Origin: CALMEC01 sp964628685
GTDB taxonomy: Bacteria > Actinomycetota > Thermoleophilia > Miltoncostaeales > Miltoncostaeaceae
Length of the DNA: 64,000 nt
Assembly: GCA_964628685.1 (NCBI GenBank)
Contig: CAZVNM010000005.1
Span: 200,979-264,978, forward strand
Direction of reading: 5' to 3'
Position 1 is the first letter of the stretch; each line of letters opens with the position of its first letter. Of this stretch, positions 42,122 to 52,470 are shown in pieces. A program made the translations under genes and the position numbers. The notes under the pieces are model-generated. The model did no database searches. It was not told the origin of the DNA and saw only the letters and a program-made list of their open reading frames with translations.

Positions 42122-45100
42122 TCAGCCGGTCACCGACGGCGGCGGACGGCGGACGGCCGCCACCACCTGCACGCGGGCCACGTGGCGCACGCGGGCCCGC
42201 TGGCCGGCGACCTGCGCGGTCGCGGTGTTGATCACCCGGCCGCGGAGGCTCCCCGAGACGCGGGTCGTGATCACGAGGCGCGCGGTCTGGCCGGCCGGGA
42301 TGACGGGGATGCGCGTGCAGGCGGTGGTGCGCCGCAGCGTCAGGGTGGCGGGCCGGGAGGTCAGTCGACGGGCGCCGCGCAGGAGCTCCACGCGCGTCCG
42401 TCGCGAATGCAGGGTGAGGCCCCGGCCCAGGATGTCGCAGACCGTGGTGTTGCGTGCGTGCGACGGGCCCAGGTTGCGGACGGTGATCCGCCAGCGCATC
42501 ACGCCGCCGGCGCGGACCGTGCGGATGAGGGGCGTCTTGCGGACCACCAGCCGCGCGGGCCGGATCACCACGGCCGCGGTGCCGGCGTTGTCGGCCGGGT
42601 TCGCGTCCGCGCCGGCCGCGCTCACCGCGGCGCGGTTGACCCACCGGCCCGAGGTGACGGCCGTCGCGTCGATCCGCACCGACGCCGACGCGCCCGGTGC
42701 GAGGGTGAGCGGACCACAGGTGACGACGCCCGCGCCGGTGACCGCGCAGCCGTCGGAGGCCGACCGCACGCGCAACCCCCGCGGCACCGGGTCGGTGATG
42801 CGCACGTCGGTCGCCGCCACGCCACCCCGGTTGGTGATCGTGAGCGTGTAGTGCAGGCGATCCCCCAGACGCACCGTCGCCCGTGACGCGGTCTTTCGCA
42901 TCACGAGGTCCGCGGGCGCCACGGGGGCGGCCGGCGGCGTGACGCCGGTGAGCGCGACCGTGGAGGTGTTGTCCGCCTCGTTGGGATCCGGCAGCTTGGA
43001 GTAGGTGTACGCGGTGTTCTGGATCGCGCCCGCGGTCAGTACGCGTGCCCGCAGCGTCACGGTCTCCGATCCACCCGCCGGGATGCTCGTGAAGGTGCAG
43101 TCGGCGACGTTGCGCTCCCTGGCGTTGCCCTCGACGATGCCGCAGGCCGGGGCGGGGGAGACGTCGACCGCCTCCAGCGCACCCACCGGCAGCTCGTCGC
43201 GCACGCGAACGGTCCGGGCGGCGCTGGGACCGCGGTTCGTGACCGTGATCTCGAAGGTCGCGATCTCGCCGACCGTGACCTCGCCGGAGGCGACGCGCTT
43301 GGCGATGGTCAGGTCGGCGCGTCCCACCAGGAACACCGCGTCGTCGGCGTTGGTGATCATCGCGGTGTCGGTCGCGTCGGAGGTGCCGGTCGCGACGTTG
43401 GGGTAGGCCCCGATGGCCGTGCCGCGCACCTGAATCTCGACGAACTGCGGGTGCTCCATCTCGATCGTCGCCCAGCGGCAGGTGACGAGCTGTCCGGCGA
43501 CGGTGCAGTTGTCGGGCACCGCGACGATCTCCAGGCCGGCCGGGACCTCGTCCCGAACGACCACGTTGGCGGCCAGGCGGCTGGGGCCGTGGTTGCCCAC
43601 GCGGATGCGGAAGCGTCCGACCTCGCCCAGGTCGTGGTAGCGCGAGTCGGTCGTCTTCGTCACGAGGATGTTGGCCACCGGCCGGATGGGGACCGTGACC
43701 GTTGCGCTGTTGTTCGCGGCATCGGGATCGTTGGTGGGGGATGTGACGCTCACGGTGTTGGCCGCGGTCACGCCGGTGGCGCCGGTCAGGCGGGCGACAC
43801 CCGTCACGGTGATCGCAAGCTGCGTGTCGGCGGGAAGCGCACGCACCTCGCAGCGCATGACGCCGGCCGTGATCGGGCAGGCGACACCGGTCATGCTGGT
43901 GCTCACCACGGCGTCGGCCAGCTCGGTGGGCAGCGTGTCCGTGACGACCAGGTCCTCTGCGGCGTCGGGACCGGCGTTGTCCACCAGGATGCGGTAGACG
44001 AGCGGGTCGCCGTCGTCGACGGTCCCGGCCCCCGAGGACACGAAGGCACCGGTCGCCGGGTCGCGCACCAGCTTGGTGACCCGCAGGTCGGCGGTGCCCA
44101 GCACGTCGGTGACGGCGGGGGTGCTGAACGGCGTGGGGTTCTGGTTGCTGGCGGCCTGGACGGCGGCGGTGTTGCGCATGAGGCCCAGCGGCGCGTCGGC
44201 GGTCACCCGTACGGTCACCGCGACCGTCCACGACGCACGCGCGGCGAGTTCCGGCCGCGTGCAGGTGACGGTGTCGAGTCCGCTGCCGGCGTCGGCCTCA
44301 GACGTGCACGTGCCCGCCGGCTGGTCGGTGGAGACGAAGTCGACCCCCACGGGGAGGGCGTCGACGATGGTGGTGGTGAGCGCGTCGGACGGCCCGGCGT
44401 TGGTCGCGGTGAGGGTGTAGACGAGCGTGTCGCCGTGGTTCACCCGCTCGGCCGACGCCGCCTTGGTGATGGAGATGTCGCTGGCGCGGTATGAGCTGCC
44501 GCTGGTGCCGGCCGCGTTGTCACCCGGGGTCCCGTCGAAGGAGTCGGATGTCACCGACGCCTGGTTGGCCAGCGATCCGACGCCGGTGGCGGTGCCGGTG
44601 AGCGTGATGGTGATCGCGGCGCCGTTCGGCACGTCGCCCAACGCGCATGTCATGCGTCGCGTGGTGGCGTCGACCGTGCAGTTGGACGCGGTCGCACCCG
44701 GCACGGCGGGGCCGCCCGCGGCGACGGTCACACCGACGCCGCCGGCATCGAGGGTGAACGCCTGGGGCAGCACGTCGGTCACGAGGACGTGACGGGCGGT
44801 GTTGGGCCCGTCGTTTCGCAGGCCGATGGTGTAGGTGACCGCGTCGTACTGGCGGACGGGCGTGGTGGGACCGGTCTTGGTGAGGGCCAGGTCGCCGCGC
44901 TCCACCACGGTGCTGGTGAGCGTGGAGCTGTCGTCCGCGGGGGTGCGGTCTGGGATGTCGCTGCTGATGGTGGCCGTGTTGGACACCGACGCCACCACGG
45001 TGGGCGCGGTCGTCAGCGTGACGGCCCGCACGGGGATCGTGATCCTGATGCCCGTCGCGCCCGCGGGCACGATGCCCAGATCACAGGTGACGATGCCGTC

Positions 45101-48100
45101 GGTGACGGTGCAGGTGGCGTCATCGATGCCGGTGACGGTGGGTGCGGCGGTACCCGGCACCAGGCCGCGCGGCAGCACGTCGGTGATGACGGTGCCCGGC
45201 GCGGCGGAGGTGCCGCTGTTGGCGACGGTGAGCGTGTAGACGCCCTCGGCGCCGTCCAGGGCGAACGAGGTCGGGCCGGTCTTGACGATGGAGAGGTCGA
45301 CGTTGGCCCGTGAGGTGCCGGTGGCGGTGGCGGTGTTGTCGGCGGGGGCGGTGTCCGGGCTGGCGGTGGTCGCGAAGACGGTGTTGTCCAGCGAACCGAT
45401 GCCCGTGGCGGTTCCCGACGCGCGGATGGTGAAGCTCTCGCCCGCGGGGATCGTCCGGAGGTCGCAGGTGACCGTGGAGGTCGAGTTGGTGCAGGAGGCG
45501 TTCGGATCGGTGCCGGTGGTCTGGGTCAGCACGAGCAGGCTGGGGGTGAAGGCCGCCGGCAGCTGGTCGCTGATCGCCACCCGGCGTGCCGGGTCGGGAC
45601 CGGTGTTGGTGACCGTGATCGTGTAGGTGACGGCATCACCCTGGTCGACGGTGGCGTTCGCGATCGATTTCGTCACGACGACGTTCGCCCGCTCGACGAT
45701 CGTGGTGGTGGCCGAGGCGGTGTTGTCGGCCAGGTTGTCGTCCCGGCTGCCGCTTCCCACGATCGTCGCATGGTTGGCGACGGTGCCGGTCGGGGAGATC
45801 GCGATGACGGGGATGGCGAGCGTGGCGGTCTGCCCGCCCGTCAGGGTCAGCGTGCACCGGATGAGCGGCGGCGTGGTGCCGGCGACCTGGGCGCATCCGG
45901 TGGGGAGCGTCCCGTTCGGGTCGATGCCGATCCCGGCGGGCAGTTGATCCGAGACGAGGACGGGCACCGTGCTGCCCCCCGCGGCGTTCGCGACGGTCAG
46001 CGTGTAGGTGCCGGTCTGGCCCAGGTTGAGCGTGGCGGGGCCGGTCTTCGTGATCGAGAGGTCGGCGACGGCCGGGGTGCCGAAGCCAGGTGCGTCGGCC
46101 CGGTCGTTGGTGGGATCCGGGTCGGTGGACGAGGTGCTGACCGTGGCCTTGTTGATCCCGAGGGTGTCCGCCGTGGGTGTGCCGGTCAGCGTGAACGTGC
46201 GCGACGCCCCCGGGGCGAGGGTGCCGTACCCGCAGGTGACCACATCGCCCGCCACCGCGCAGGCCGGATCGGGGACCGTGACGCCGGTGAAGTCGGGTGG
46301 CAGGTGGTCGGTGAGGATCACATCGGTCGCGTCGTTGGGACCGCGGTTGGTGACGGTGACCTGGTACGACACCGGCTGGTTCTGGACGGGGGTCGTCGTG
46401 GTCCGCGTCTTCGTAACCGCCAGGTCCGCCTTCCGGATGGCGGTGAATGTGTGCGTGCTCGCGTTGTTGGCCACGTTCCGGTCGGTCGCCGAGCCGGGAT
46501 CGACGGTGGCGGTGTTGGAGATGTCGCCGGGGGCGTTCGGCTGGATTCGGATGGTGATCGTCATCGTGTCGCCGACGGCGAGCGTGGCGATCGAGCAGGT
46601 GACGCGCCGTCCGGCGTTCGTGCAGGTACCCGCGCTCGGCGTCACGTCGACCAGGTCGACGCGCGCCGGCAGGTCGTCCACCACCGTCACACCGTTGGCG
46701 GCGCTGGGACCGGCGTTGGTCACGGTCAGCGCGTAGGCGAGGGTGTTGCCGAGGTACGCATCCATGTCGGACGCCGGGCCCGTCTTCGTGATCGACACGT
46801 CTGCGACCGGCGTGATGGTGGTGGTCGCGGAGGCGCGGTTGTTGGTCGTGTTGGGGTCCAACGTGTCCGAGGTGACGCTCGCGCCGTTGCTCACGGTGAC
46901 CGTCGCGTTGGCCACCGCCGTGCCGGTGATCGCGATCGACGTGGACGCCGCGGACGACAGGTCGCCCAGTGCGCAGGTGACGGTCCGTCCGCTGAGGGCG
47001 CACCGCGAATCGAGGGTGAGGCTCGTCAGGTCGACACCCGCGGGGACGACATCGGTGACGACGGTGTTGCGCGCGGTGTCCGGCCCGGCATTGGTGATCG
47101 TCAGCGTGTAGGCGATGGGGGACCCGGCGTCAACGGCGGCCGGTGCAGCCTTGGTGATCGCGAGGTCGGCGGTCTCCACCACCGTGACCGTGGCCTCGGC
47201 CACGTTGTTGCCCGGCACGGGGTCGGCGAGCGTGCCGCCGACCGAGACGGTGTTCACCTGCGTCCCGGCGGTCGACGCCGTCCCGGTGACGGTGATGGTG
47301 GTCGTACCGCCGGGCGCCATGTCGGCGAGCGTGCAGGTGAGGGCGTTGGTGGCCGTGTCGCGTGTGCATGCGCCCGCGGGGCTGGCGCTCGTGAAGGAGA
47401 ATCCGGGCGGCAGCGCGTCGTACACGCGCACGCCGGTGGCGGTGGTGACGGCGCTGTGGTTGGTCACCGTCAGCGTGTAGAGGATCTCACGTCCTCGCGG
47501 CACCGTCGGAGTGGGTGACACCGACTTCGTGATGCCCAGGTCGGCGACCGCGTTCACCGTGAACTGCGCCTGGGCGGAGTTGTTGGATGTGTCCGGATCG
47601 TTGGACGACGTCACCGCCGACGCCGTGTTGAAGGCCGATCCCGCCACGGTCGCGGTGCCGCTGACACGGATGGTGGCCTCATCGCCGTGTGCCATGTCGG
47701 GCAGGTTGCAGCTGATCGTCCGGCCGGTCGCCTGGCAGCTCATCCCGGGTGACAGCGGAGTCGGGGTGATGTCCGTCAGGCTCGGCGGCATGGTGTCGGT
47801 CACGGTCACGTTGCGCGCCGTGCTGGGGCCGTTGTTCACGACCCTCAGCGTGAAGCTCACCGTGTCGCCCACGTTGACCGTCTGCGTCGCGGGGGTCTTG
47901 GTGATCGCCACGTCGGCGGACACGACGTGCGTGCCGACCACGGTGCTCGTGTTGTTGGTGCCGCGGGGGTTGGATCCGATGTTGGGGTCCTCGGGGCTCG
48001 TCACCGTGGCCGTGTTGGCCACCGGACCGATGCGCGGCACGTCGGCCACGTGGAGGGTGACGTCGATGGGCGGGTATGCCGCCCCCGGTGCCAGGCCGTC

Positions 48101-49819
48101 GGACCGCGTGCACGAGATCGTCGCGGGGGTCGCCGTGGGGGCGGTGGGCGTGCACGTCCACCCGTGGGCGGCGATGGCCAGGATGCGGTCGAACGGCGTG
48201 CCCGCCAGCACATCGGTGACGGTGACCGTCTGTCCGTCGGCCGTGGGGGCGGTGCCGGCGTTTCGCACCTGCAGCCGGAAGCCCTGCGTGCCGTTGGCCG
48301 TCGCGGTGAAGGCGTCGGGGGACTTGGTGATGGCCAGGTCGGGGACCGTCACCTCGACGCGAACCGTGTTGGACGACGTGCCCAGCGACGTGCCGGTGAC
48401 GGTGCCGTTGTAGGTGACGTTGGCGGTGTTGTCGATCGTCGCGCCGGGCAGCAGGTCGCTGTTGACGGTGGCGCGGAACCGCAGCGTCACGGTCCCGGTG
48501 ACCGCCGCCAGCGTTCCCACCGTGGCGGTGAGCGTGCGCGTGGCCGGGTCGTACGTGACGGTGGGCGTGCCCGAGCCGCCGGTCACCGTGGCCGATCCGG
48601 GCACGTAGGTGACCCCGGGCGGGAGGACGTCGGTGATCACGACGTTGGAGGCGTTGTCGCGCCCTTGGCTGTTGTCCCCCTGCACCGTGAACTCGAGCGT
48701 GTCGCCGTATCGCAGGGTGCCGCCGTTCAGGTCGACCGCGTTCTTCGTGAGGGCGACCTGCGGGGCGTAGAGCAGGGTCGCGAAGGTGAGGGCCACCGGG
48801 TAGTAGGACTCACCGCCGGTCCCCAGGTTGATGGTCGCGCTGGTCGCGCTGTTGCCGATGAGGCCGGTGGTCCGCACCTGGTCGACGTCGAACCCCAGCT
48901 GGTTGACGTAGTCGGGCGACTTGGCGGAGATCCGCACGCCGCCGCTCGAGATGGTGCTGTTGAAGAAGTTGGTGGACGGGTTGAGGGCGTCGGAGAGGTT
49001 GGTGCCGTTGAGTCGCGCGTAGTCGCCGGTCATGCCGGCGTCGCCCTCGAAGGCCACGACGCCCACGCCGGTCTCCACGGGGCCCGCGGGCGGCGTGAGG
49101 AACCCGCTCACCGTCACGTTGACGTTGCTGTTTCCCGTCGAGCTGTTGACGGTGCGGTAGCCGTCGAAGACGGTGATGTTGCGGGCGGGCTCGCTGCCGG
49201 AGCGGTAGGCGACGACCAGCGACCAGCCGGCGTACTTGTCGGTGGTGTTGGGCGTGGAGACCACGTTGGCACCCCAGTAGGTGCCGGCCCCGGCGGTGCG
49301 CACGATCTGGGTGACGTCCACGAAGCTCGCGTAGTCGGCGTTGCCGGAGGCGGAGCTGAGCGCCGCGTCGGTCTGGAACGCGGTGAGCGACGTGTAGGCG
49401 GCGGCGCCCGGTGGGCGGAAGCTGATCGTCGAGCGGCCCGCGGCCGTCGGACTGCCGCTGTCGCCGCCCCAGTAGAGCCCGGCCCACAGCACGTACGCGT
49501 CGGCCGGGAGGGTGAGGTCGGCGGACGAGGAGTTGAACGTGGTGGGGTCGGCGTCCTGGTCCACGTAGACCATCGCGTAGGTGTTGTTGTTGAGGTTGGT
49601 GCCGGTGGCGGTGCCGGCCCGCGCGGCGGCGCACGCCGACGCGGTCGCGGGACACGTCATGAGCGTGTTGCCGACCAGCGTCACGTTGCCGGTGGCGTTG
49701 GCGCTGAAGCGCGGCAGGAACGCCCGATCGGCCCGTGCGATCGACGCGAAGACCGCCATCAGGACGAGGCTCGTCAGAAGGGCGACGAACCCTCGCGGAC
49801 ACCCGCGTGAAATGTGCAC
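42122..49819 (-). CDS. giant secreted protein with 17 DUF11-type repeats
   Basis: A 2565-residue exported protein. After a signal-like segment (GFVALLTSLVLMAVFASIARA), about 330 residues form an N-terminal domain (DAYVLWAGLYWGGDSG, DKYAGWSLVVAYRS). Then come 17 modules of about 110-150 residues, each opening ADL-x-ITKTGP-like and containing VTVTNAGPS-A-NV-VTD-LP, C-(8-12)-C-L, and a TA-V repeat end; these are DUF11 (CARDB-like Ig) domains of surface adhesins. It ends VAAVRRPPPSVTG. The start is uncertain: GTG 49819 gives a good signal, a TACCCT box lies about 40 bases upstream, and the frame runs to a TTG at 49909. Confidence 0.85.
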   Translation of the reverse strand: MHISRGCPRGFVALLTSLVLMAVFASIARADRAFLPRFSANATGNVTLVGNTLMTCPATASACAAARAGTATGTNLNNNTYAMVYVDQDADPTTFNSSSADLTLPADAYVLWAGLYWGGDSGSPTAAGRSTISFRPPGAAAYTSLTAFQTDAALSSASGNADYASFVDVTQIVRTAGAGTYWGANVVSTPNTTDKYAGWSLVVAYRSGSEPARNITVFDGYRTVNSSTGNSNVNVTVSGFLTPPAGPVETGVGVVAFEGDAGMTGDYARLNGTNLSDALNPSTNFFNSTISSGGVRISAKSPDYVNQLGFDVDQVRTTGLIGNSATSATINLGTGGESYYPVALTFATLLYAPQVALTKNAVDLNGGTLRYGDTLEFTVQGDNSQGRDNASNVVITDVLPPGVTYVPGSATVTGGSGTPTVTYDPATRTLTATVGTLAAVTGTVTLRFRATVNSDLLPGATIDNTANVTYNGTVTGTSLGTSSNTVRVEVTVPDLAITKSPDAFTATANGTQGFRLQVRNAGTAPTADGQTVTVTDVLAGTPFDRILAIAAHGWTCTPTAPTATPATISCTRSDGLAPGAAYPPIDVTLHVADVPRIGPVANTATVTSPEDPNIGSNPRGTNNTSTVVGTHVVSADVAITKTPATQTVNVGDTVSFTLRVVNNGPSTARNVTVTDTMPPSLTDITPTPLSPGMSCQATGRTISCNLPDMAHGDEATIRVSGTATVAGSAFNTASAVTSSNDPDTSNNSAQAQFTVNAVADLGITKSVSPTPTVPRGREILYTLTVTNHSAVTTATGVRVYDALPPGFSFTSASPAGACTRDTATNALTCTLADMAPGGTTTITVTGTASTAGTQVNTVSVGGTLADPVPGNNVAEATVTVVETADLAITKAAPAAVDAGSPIAYTLTITNAGPDTARNTVVTDVVPAGVDLTSLTLDSRCALSGRTVTCALGDLSSAASTSIAITGTAVANATVTVSNGASVTSDTLDPNTTNNRASATTTITPVADVSITKTGPASDMDAYLGNTLAYALTVTNAGPSAANGVTVVDDLPARVDLVDVTPSAGTCTNAGRRVTCSIATLAVGDTMTITIRIQPNAPGDISNTATVDPGSATDRNVANNASTHTFTAIRKADLAVTKTRTTTTPVQNQPVSYQVTVTNRGPNDATDVILTDHLPPDFTGVTVPDPACAVAGDVVTCGYGTLAPGASRTFTLTGTPTADTLGINKATVSTSSTDPDPTNDRADAPGFGTPAVADLSITKTGPATLNLGQTGTYTLTVANAAGGSTVPVLVSDQLPAGIGIDPNGTLPTGCAQVAGTTPPLIRCTLTLTGGQTATLAIPVIAISPTGTVANHATIVGSGSRDDNLADNTASATTTIVERANVVVTKSIANATVDQGDAVTYTITVTNTGPDPARRVAISDQLPAAFTPSLLVLTQTTGTDPNASCTNSTSTVTCDLRTIPAGESFTIRASGTATGIGSLDNTVFATTASPDTAPADNTATATGTSRANVDLSIVKTGPTSFALDGAEGVYTLTVANSGTSAAPGTVITDVLPRGLVPGTAAPTVTGIDDATCTVTDGIVTCDLGIVPAGATGIRITIPVRAVTLTTAPTVVASVSNTATISSDIPDRTPADDSSTLTSTVVERGDLALTKTGPTTPVRQYDAVTYTIGLRNDGPNTARHVLVTDVLPQAFTLDAGGVGVTVAAGGPAVPGATASNCTVDATTRRMTCALGDVPNGAAITITLTGTATGVGSLANQASVTSDSFDGTPGDNAAGTSGSSYRASDISITKAASAERVNHGDTLVYTLTATNAGPSDALTTTIVDALPVGVDFVSTDQPAGTCTSEADAGSGLDTVTCTRPELAARASWTVAVTVRVTADAPLGLMRNTAAVQAASNQNPTPFSTPAVTDVLGTADLRVTKLVRDPATGAFVSSGAGTVDDGDPLVYRILVDNAGPDAAEDLVVTDTLPTELADAVVSTSMTGVACPITAGVMRCEVRALPADTQLAITVTGVARLTGATGVTAANTVSVTSPTNDPDAANNSATVTVPIRPVANILVTKTTDSRYHDLGEVGRFRIRVGNHGPSRLAANVVVRDEVPAGLEIVAVPDNCTVAGQLVTCRWATIEMEHPQFVEIQVRGTAIGAYPNVATGTSDATDTAMITNADDAVFLVGRADLTIAKRVASGEVTVGEIATFEITVTNRGPSAARTVRVRDELPVGALEAVDVSPAPACGIVEGNARERNVADCTFTSIPAGGSETVTLRARVLTAGAIQNTAYTYSKLPDPNEADNTSTVALTGVTPPAAPVAPADLVMRKTASRATVRLGDRLHYTLTITNRGGVAATDVRITDPVPRGLRVRSASDGCAVTGAGVVTCGPLTLAPGASASVRIDATAVTSGRWVNRAAVSAAGADANPADNAGTAAVVIRPARLVVRKTPLIRTVRAGGVMRWRITVRNLGPSHARNTTVCDILGRGLTLHSRRTRVELLRGARRLTSRPATLTLRRTTACTRIPVIPAGQTARLVITTRVSGSLRGRVINTATAQVAGQRARVRHVARVQVVAAVRRPPPSVTG

Positions 49820-49991
49820 CCGCTCGCCCAGACCGCGCCTCCGTCGATGACTGGCGGGAAGGGTACCCGCTGCCGATGCGAAGACGAAATCCGGTGAAAC
49901 GTCAGACAACGGGCGTCACCCGTGTTGGCGGTGTGACCGGTGCTCCGCCGCCAACGCCGACGGACGCACAGCGCGGTGCGCCGGCGGGCGG

Positions 49992-50345
49992 TCACCGCGC
50001 CAGCGGTGTGTAGAACACCAACCCGTTTCCCTGGTTGTCGTAGACGACGGCGCGACGCTCGTGGGCGTCGTCGTACGGTCCGCGCAGGACCCCGCCGCCG
50101 TGCTCCTCGATCGCCCGGGCGGCCGCGTCGACGTCGTCGGTCCTGATGCCGACCACCACCCGTCCGTGGATGGGGTGGTCGATCTTCGTGGCGAGGGCGA
50201 GCGTCACGGATCCGCCGTCGATGGCCGCGAAGTGCGCACCGTCGCGGAACTTCAGCGTCATGCCGAGGGACGTCTCGTAGAAGGCGATGGATGCGTCCAG
50301 GTCGTCGGTCGAGAGCACCACCATGCGCACGTCGTAGTCGGGCAT
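49992..50345 (-). CDS. VOC (glyoxalase/bleomycin-resistance) family protein
   Basis: A 117-residue single VOC domain with paired beta-alpha-beta-beta-beta units: VLSTDDLDASIAFYETSLGMTLKF and VDAAARAIEEHGGGVLRGPYDD, ending DNQGNGLVFYTPL. Such proteins are metal-dependent dioxygenases, isomerases or resistance binders; no specificity is evident. The ATG at 50345 has GGAGGT about nine bases upstream. Confidence 0.85.
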   Translation of the reverse strand: MPDYDVRMVVLSTDDLDASIAFYETSLGMTLKFRDGAHFAAIDGGSVTLALATKIDHPIHGRVVVGIRTDDVDAAARAIEEHGGGVLRGPYDDAHERRAVVYDNQGNGLVFYTPLAR

Positions 50346-50521
50346 CGTCGTCACACCTCCATGGGATGCCATCTGTGACGAGGGTACGTCGCCGCTGCTG
50401 GCGTGGCGCGTTCATGGTTGGCGGGTCTGTGACGGGGCGCGGGGGAACGGTGGTCCGTTCCGGCGGTGCGGGCCGCATCGGGCGCCGAGACGCCGGGTGT
50501 CGTCTGTGCGAGTCTGCCCGC

Positions 50522-51328
50522 ATGGGACTCTTCCGCCGCCGCGACCGCCGACCGGATCCGCCCGCCGGAACCCCCGACCGGGCCGACGCGCCGGCGCCGC
50601 CGGAGCTCGACCTGCGGGCGCTCCACGTGGACCCCGACGCGCTCATCTGGCTGGGGCGGACGTCGATCGGCGATGACGTGTGGGCGTTCGCGTCCCCCGC
50701 GAAGCGAATGGGCGATCATTGGCGGGCGATGCGCGCCGCCCACGTCCGGACGGGACTCTGGCCCGTCTCGATGACCGAGGTCGGCGACATCTGCGCGGCG
50801 CTGCCGATGGCCGCGATGCCTCAATACGATGTGGCGGCGGAGCTCGACGCGGCGACGAAGCTCGATCCGACGGACGCGATCGCATCCCTGGACGGCTGGG
50901 ACTCCGACCAGAACGAGGAGTTCGCGTTCGACGACCGGGTTCCCGACGTGCTCGCGCCACACGGCGAGGCCATCACCGTGTGGGCGGCCGACGGGTGGAC
51001 CGTGCTCGTGCCGAGCCGCGACCCGACGGAGGTACCGGTGCGGCTCGGCTGGTCCGGGGGCTGCAACTACGACGTGTCCCCACACATCCACACCGCCGTT
51101 CTGCGCGGGTGGGCGGACCGATACGCCGCGGAGGTGGTCGCCCTCGACGACAGCCAGACGATGGAGCTCCTCGTCGCCCGGCCCCCGACCACGCCCGAGG
51201 AGTGCCATGCGGTCGCGCTCCAGCAGTTTCGCTACTGCGAGGACCTGGTCACCCAGGGCGGCGGGAGCATCCACGACCTGGCGGCCCAGCAGGTGCCGTC
51301 ACCGTCGTGGTACTTCTGGTGGGACTGA
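50522..51328 (+). CDS. DUF4253-domain protein
   Basis: A 268-residue soluble protein. The C-terminal half (about 160-268) matches DUF4253: LGWSGGCNYDVSPHIHTAVLRG, WADRYAAEVVALDD, ARPPTTPEECHAVALQQFRY and the WYFWWD end. The N-terminal half is unremarkable apart from RRRDRR at the start. DUF4253 proteins occur in actinobacteria, often near toxin-immunity genes, but their role is not known. The ATG at 50522 has no Shine-Dalgarno site. Confidence 0.85.
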   Translation: MGLFRRRDRRPDPPAGTPDRADAPAPPELDLRALHVDPDALIWLGRTSIGDDVWAFASPAKRMGDHWRAMRAAHVRTGLWPVSMTEVGDICAALPMAAMPQYDVAAELDAATKLDPTDAIASLDGWDSDQNEEFAFDDRVPDVLAPHGEAITVWAADGWTVLVPSRDPTEVPVRLGWSGGCNYDVSPHIHTAVLRGWADRYAAEVVALDDSQTMELLVARPPTTPEECHAVALQQFRYCEDLVTQGGGSIHDLAAQQVPSPSWYFWWD

Positions 51329-51406
51329 CGTTGACGTCGGGATGACCGATGCCGCCGGCGCGTCCCGCTCGCGCCCACGCTGTGATGCCGGGCCGGCGCG
51401 GACCAC

Positions 51407-52369
51407 TCACGCCGCGAGGACGATCGCCGTCGTGATGGCCAGGGCCATCGCCTGGTGGAAGGCGACGGTGAGGCCCGGGGCCTTCGGCTTCAGGTTCACG
51501 GCGTGGAAAAGCAGGAATCCGACGAGGATCTGGCCGACGACGAGGAAGAACGCCACCGAGTAGGTGTCGAACGACCTGCCGAGCATGGTGACGAGTCCGA
51601 GCGCCGCGATCAGATGGATCACGAACACCCACTGGCGGGCCTGATGCGGCAGCACGAACTCCCCGATGGGCGTTCCGAACCCGCGTTGGCCGGTCGTCAT
51701 CCCACCCAGGAGGACCACCACGACCACCGGGTGCAGCGGGCTCGTCTCGGCGAAGAAGGTCCAGAACGCATCGCCGTGCCCGGCCAGCATCGCGAGGTAG
51801 GCGAGGAACACCCCGTAGGCGAGCAGGCCGTGGACGCCGTGGACGATCGACGGCAACCGTCCGGCCAACACGTGCAGCGTGCCGATGCCGAACAGCGCGG
51901 TGGCGACCACGAGTGCCAGACCGGACACCGTGGCCGACTGCGGCGCGAGGATCACGAGCGCGACGCCGATCAGCCCGACGAGCGTGGCCACGATGCGATG
52001 CGCGGCCTCCGGGTCACCGCGCACCAGCAGCACGAAGATGTTGCGGGTGTAGGGCCAGTGGGTGCCCAGTGACAGGCCGAAGCCGAACCCCTCGACGAGG
52101 CTTCCCAGCAGGATCAGGATGGCGGCCAGGACGATCTGTGTGAGGAGGAGCCCGTCGACGAGCGCATCCAGACCCTCCGACGCGGTGGATGCAGCCCGCA
52201 CGATGCCCGCGACGACGGAGCCCCCGACGAGGATGGCAACGAGCGCCCGCACGATCCGCACCGTCGGCGTGATCTCGCCCTCGACGACGGAGGACCCCGG
52301 AGCCGGCGTCTCCGGCCCCGTCTCGGTCACCGGCTCGACGTGACGTCGGTCGGTCGATGGGCTGGGCAC
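51407..52369 (-). CDS. polytopic membrane protein, CtaA/COX15-like
   Basis: A 320-residue protein with about eight transmembrane helices. Histidines sit in the helices in a spaced pattern (EAAHRIVATLVGLIGVAL, HGVHGLLAYGVFL, VFVIHLIAALGL, AFHQAMALAI), reminiscent of heme A synthase/COX15, where paired histidines bind heme. The CtaA cysteine pair is not seen, so heme binding is only an inference. The GTG at 52369 has AAGGAG ten bases upstream. A 24-bp inverted repeat lies upstream in the gap to the divergent RES gene. Confidence 0.7.
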   Translation of the reverse strand: MPSPSTDRRHVEPVTETGPETPAPGSSVVEGEITPTVRIVRALVAILVGGSVVAGIVRAASTASEGLDALVDGLLLTQIVLAAILILLGSLVEGFGFGLSLGTHWPYTRNIFVLLVRGDPEAAHRIVATLVGLIGVALVILAPQSATVSGLALVVATALFGIGTLHVLAGRLPSIVHGVHGLLAYGVFLAYLAMLAGHGDAFWTFFAETSPLHPVVVVVLLGGMTTGQRGFGTPIGEFVLPHQARQWVFVIHLIAALGLVTMLGRSFDTYSVAFFLVVGQILVGFLLFHAVNLKPKAPGLTVAFHQAMALAITTAIVLAA

Positions 52370-52446
52370 GGTGTGGGTCTCCTTCGGTGTGAGGTGGGAT
52401 GCGGCGCGAGACGGGTGCGGTGGTGCGCGCCCGCCGAACGGTGATG

Positions 52447-52470
52447 ATATTCCCACATAAGTGGGAATAT
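52447..52470. promoter_or_regulatory. 24-bp perfect inverted repeat between divergent genes
   Basis: ATATTCCCAC and GTGGGAATAT are perfect 10-base arms around ATAA. The site is AT-rich against its surroundings and lies 78 bases before the membrane gene and 60 bases before the RES gene. On the minus strand a TATCAT box overlaps one end, so a bound protein would cover the promoter. Confidence 0.7.

Noticed and set aside
42102..49810. Long frames on the plus strand and in other frames across the giant DUF11 gene
   Set aside because: Low-complexity antisense reading; the minus-strand frame shows 17 repeated domains and a signal segment.
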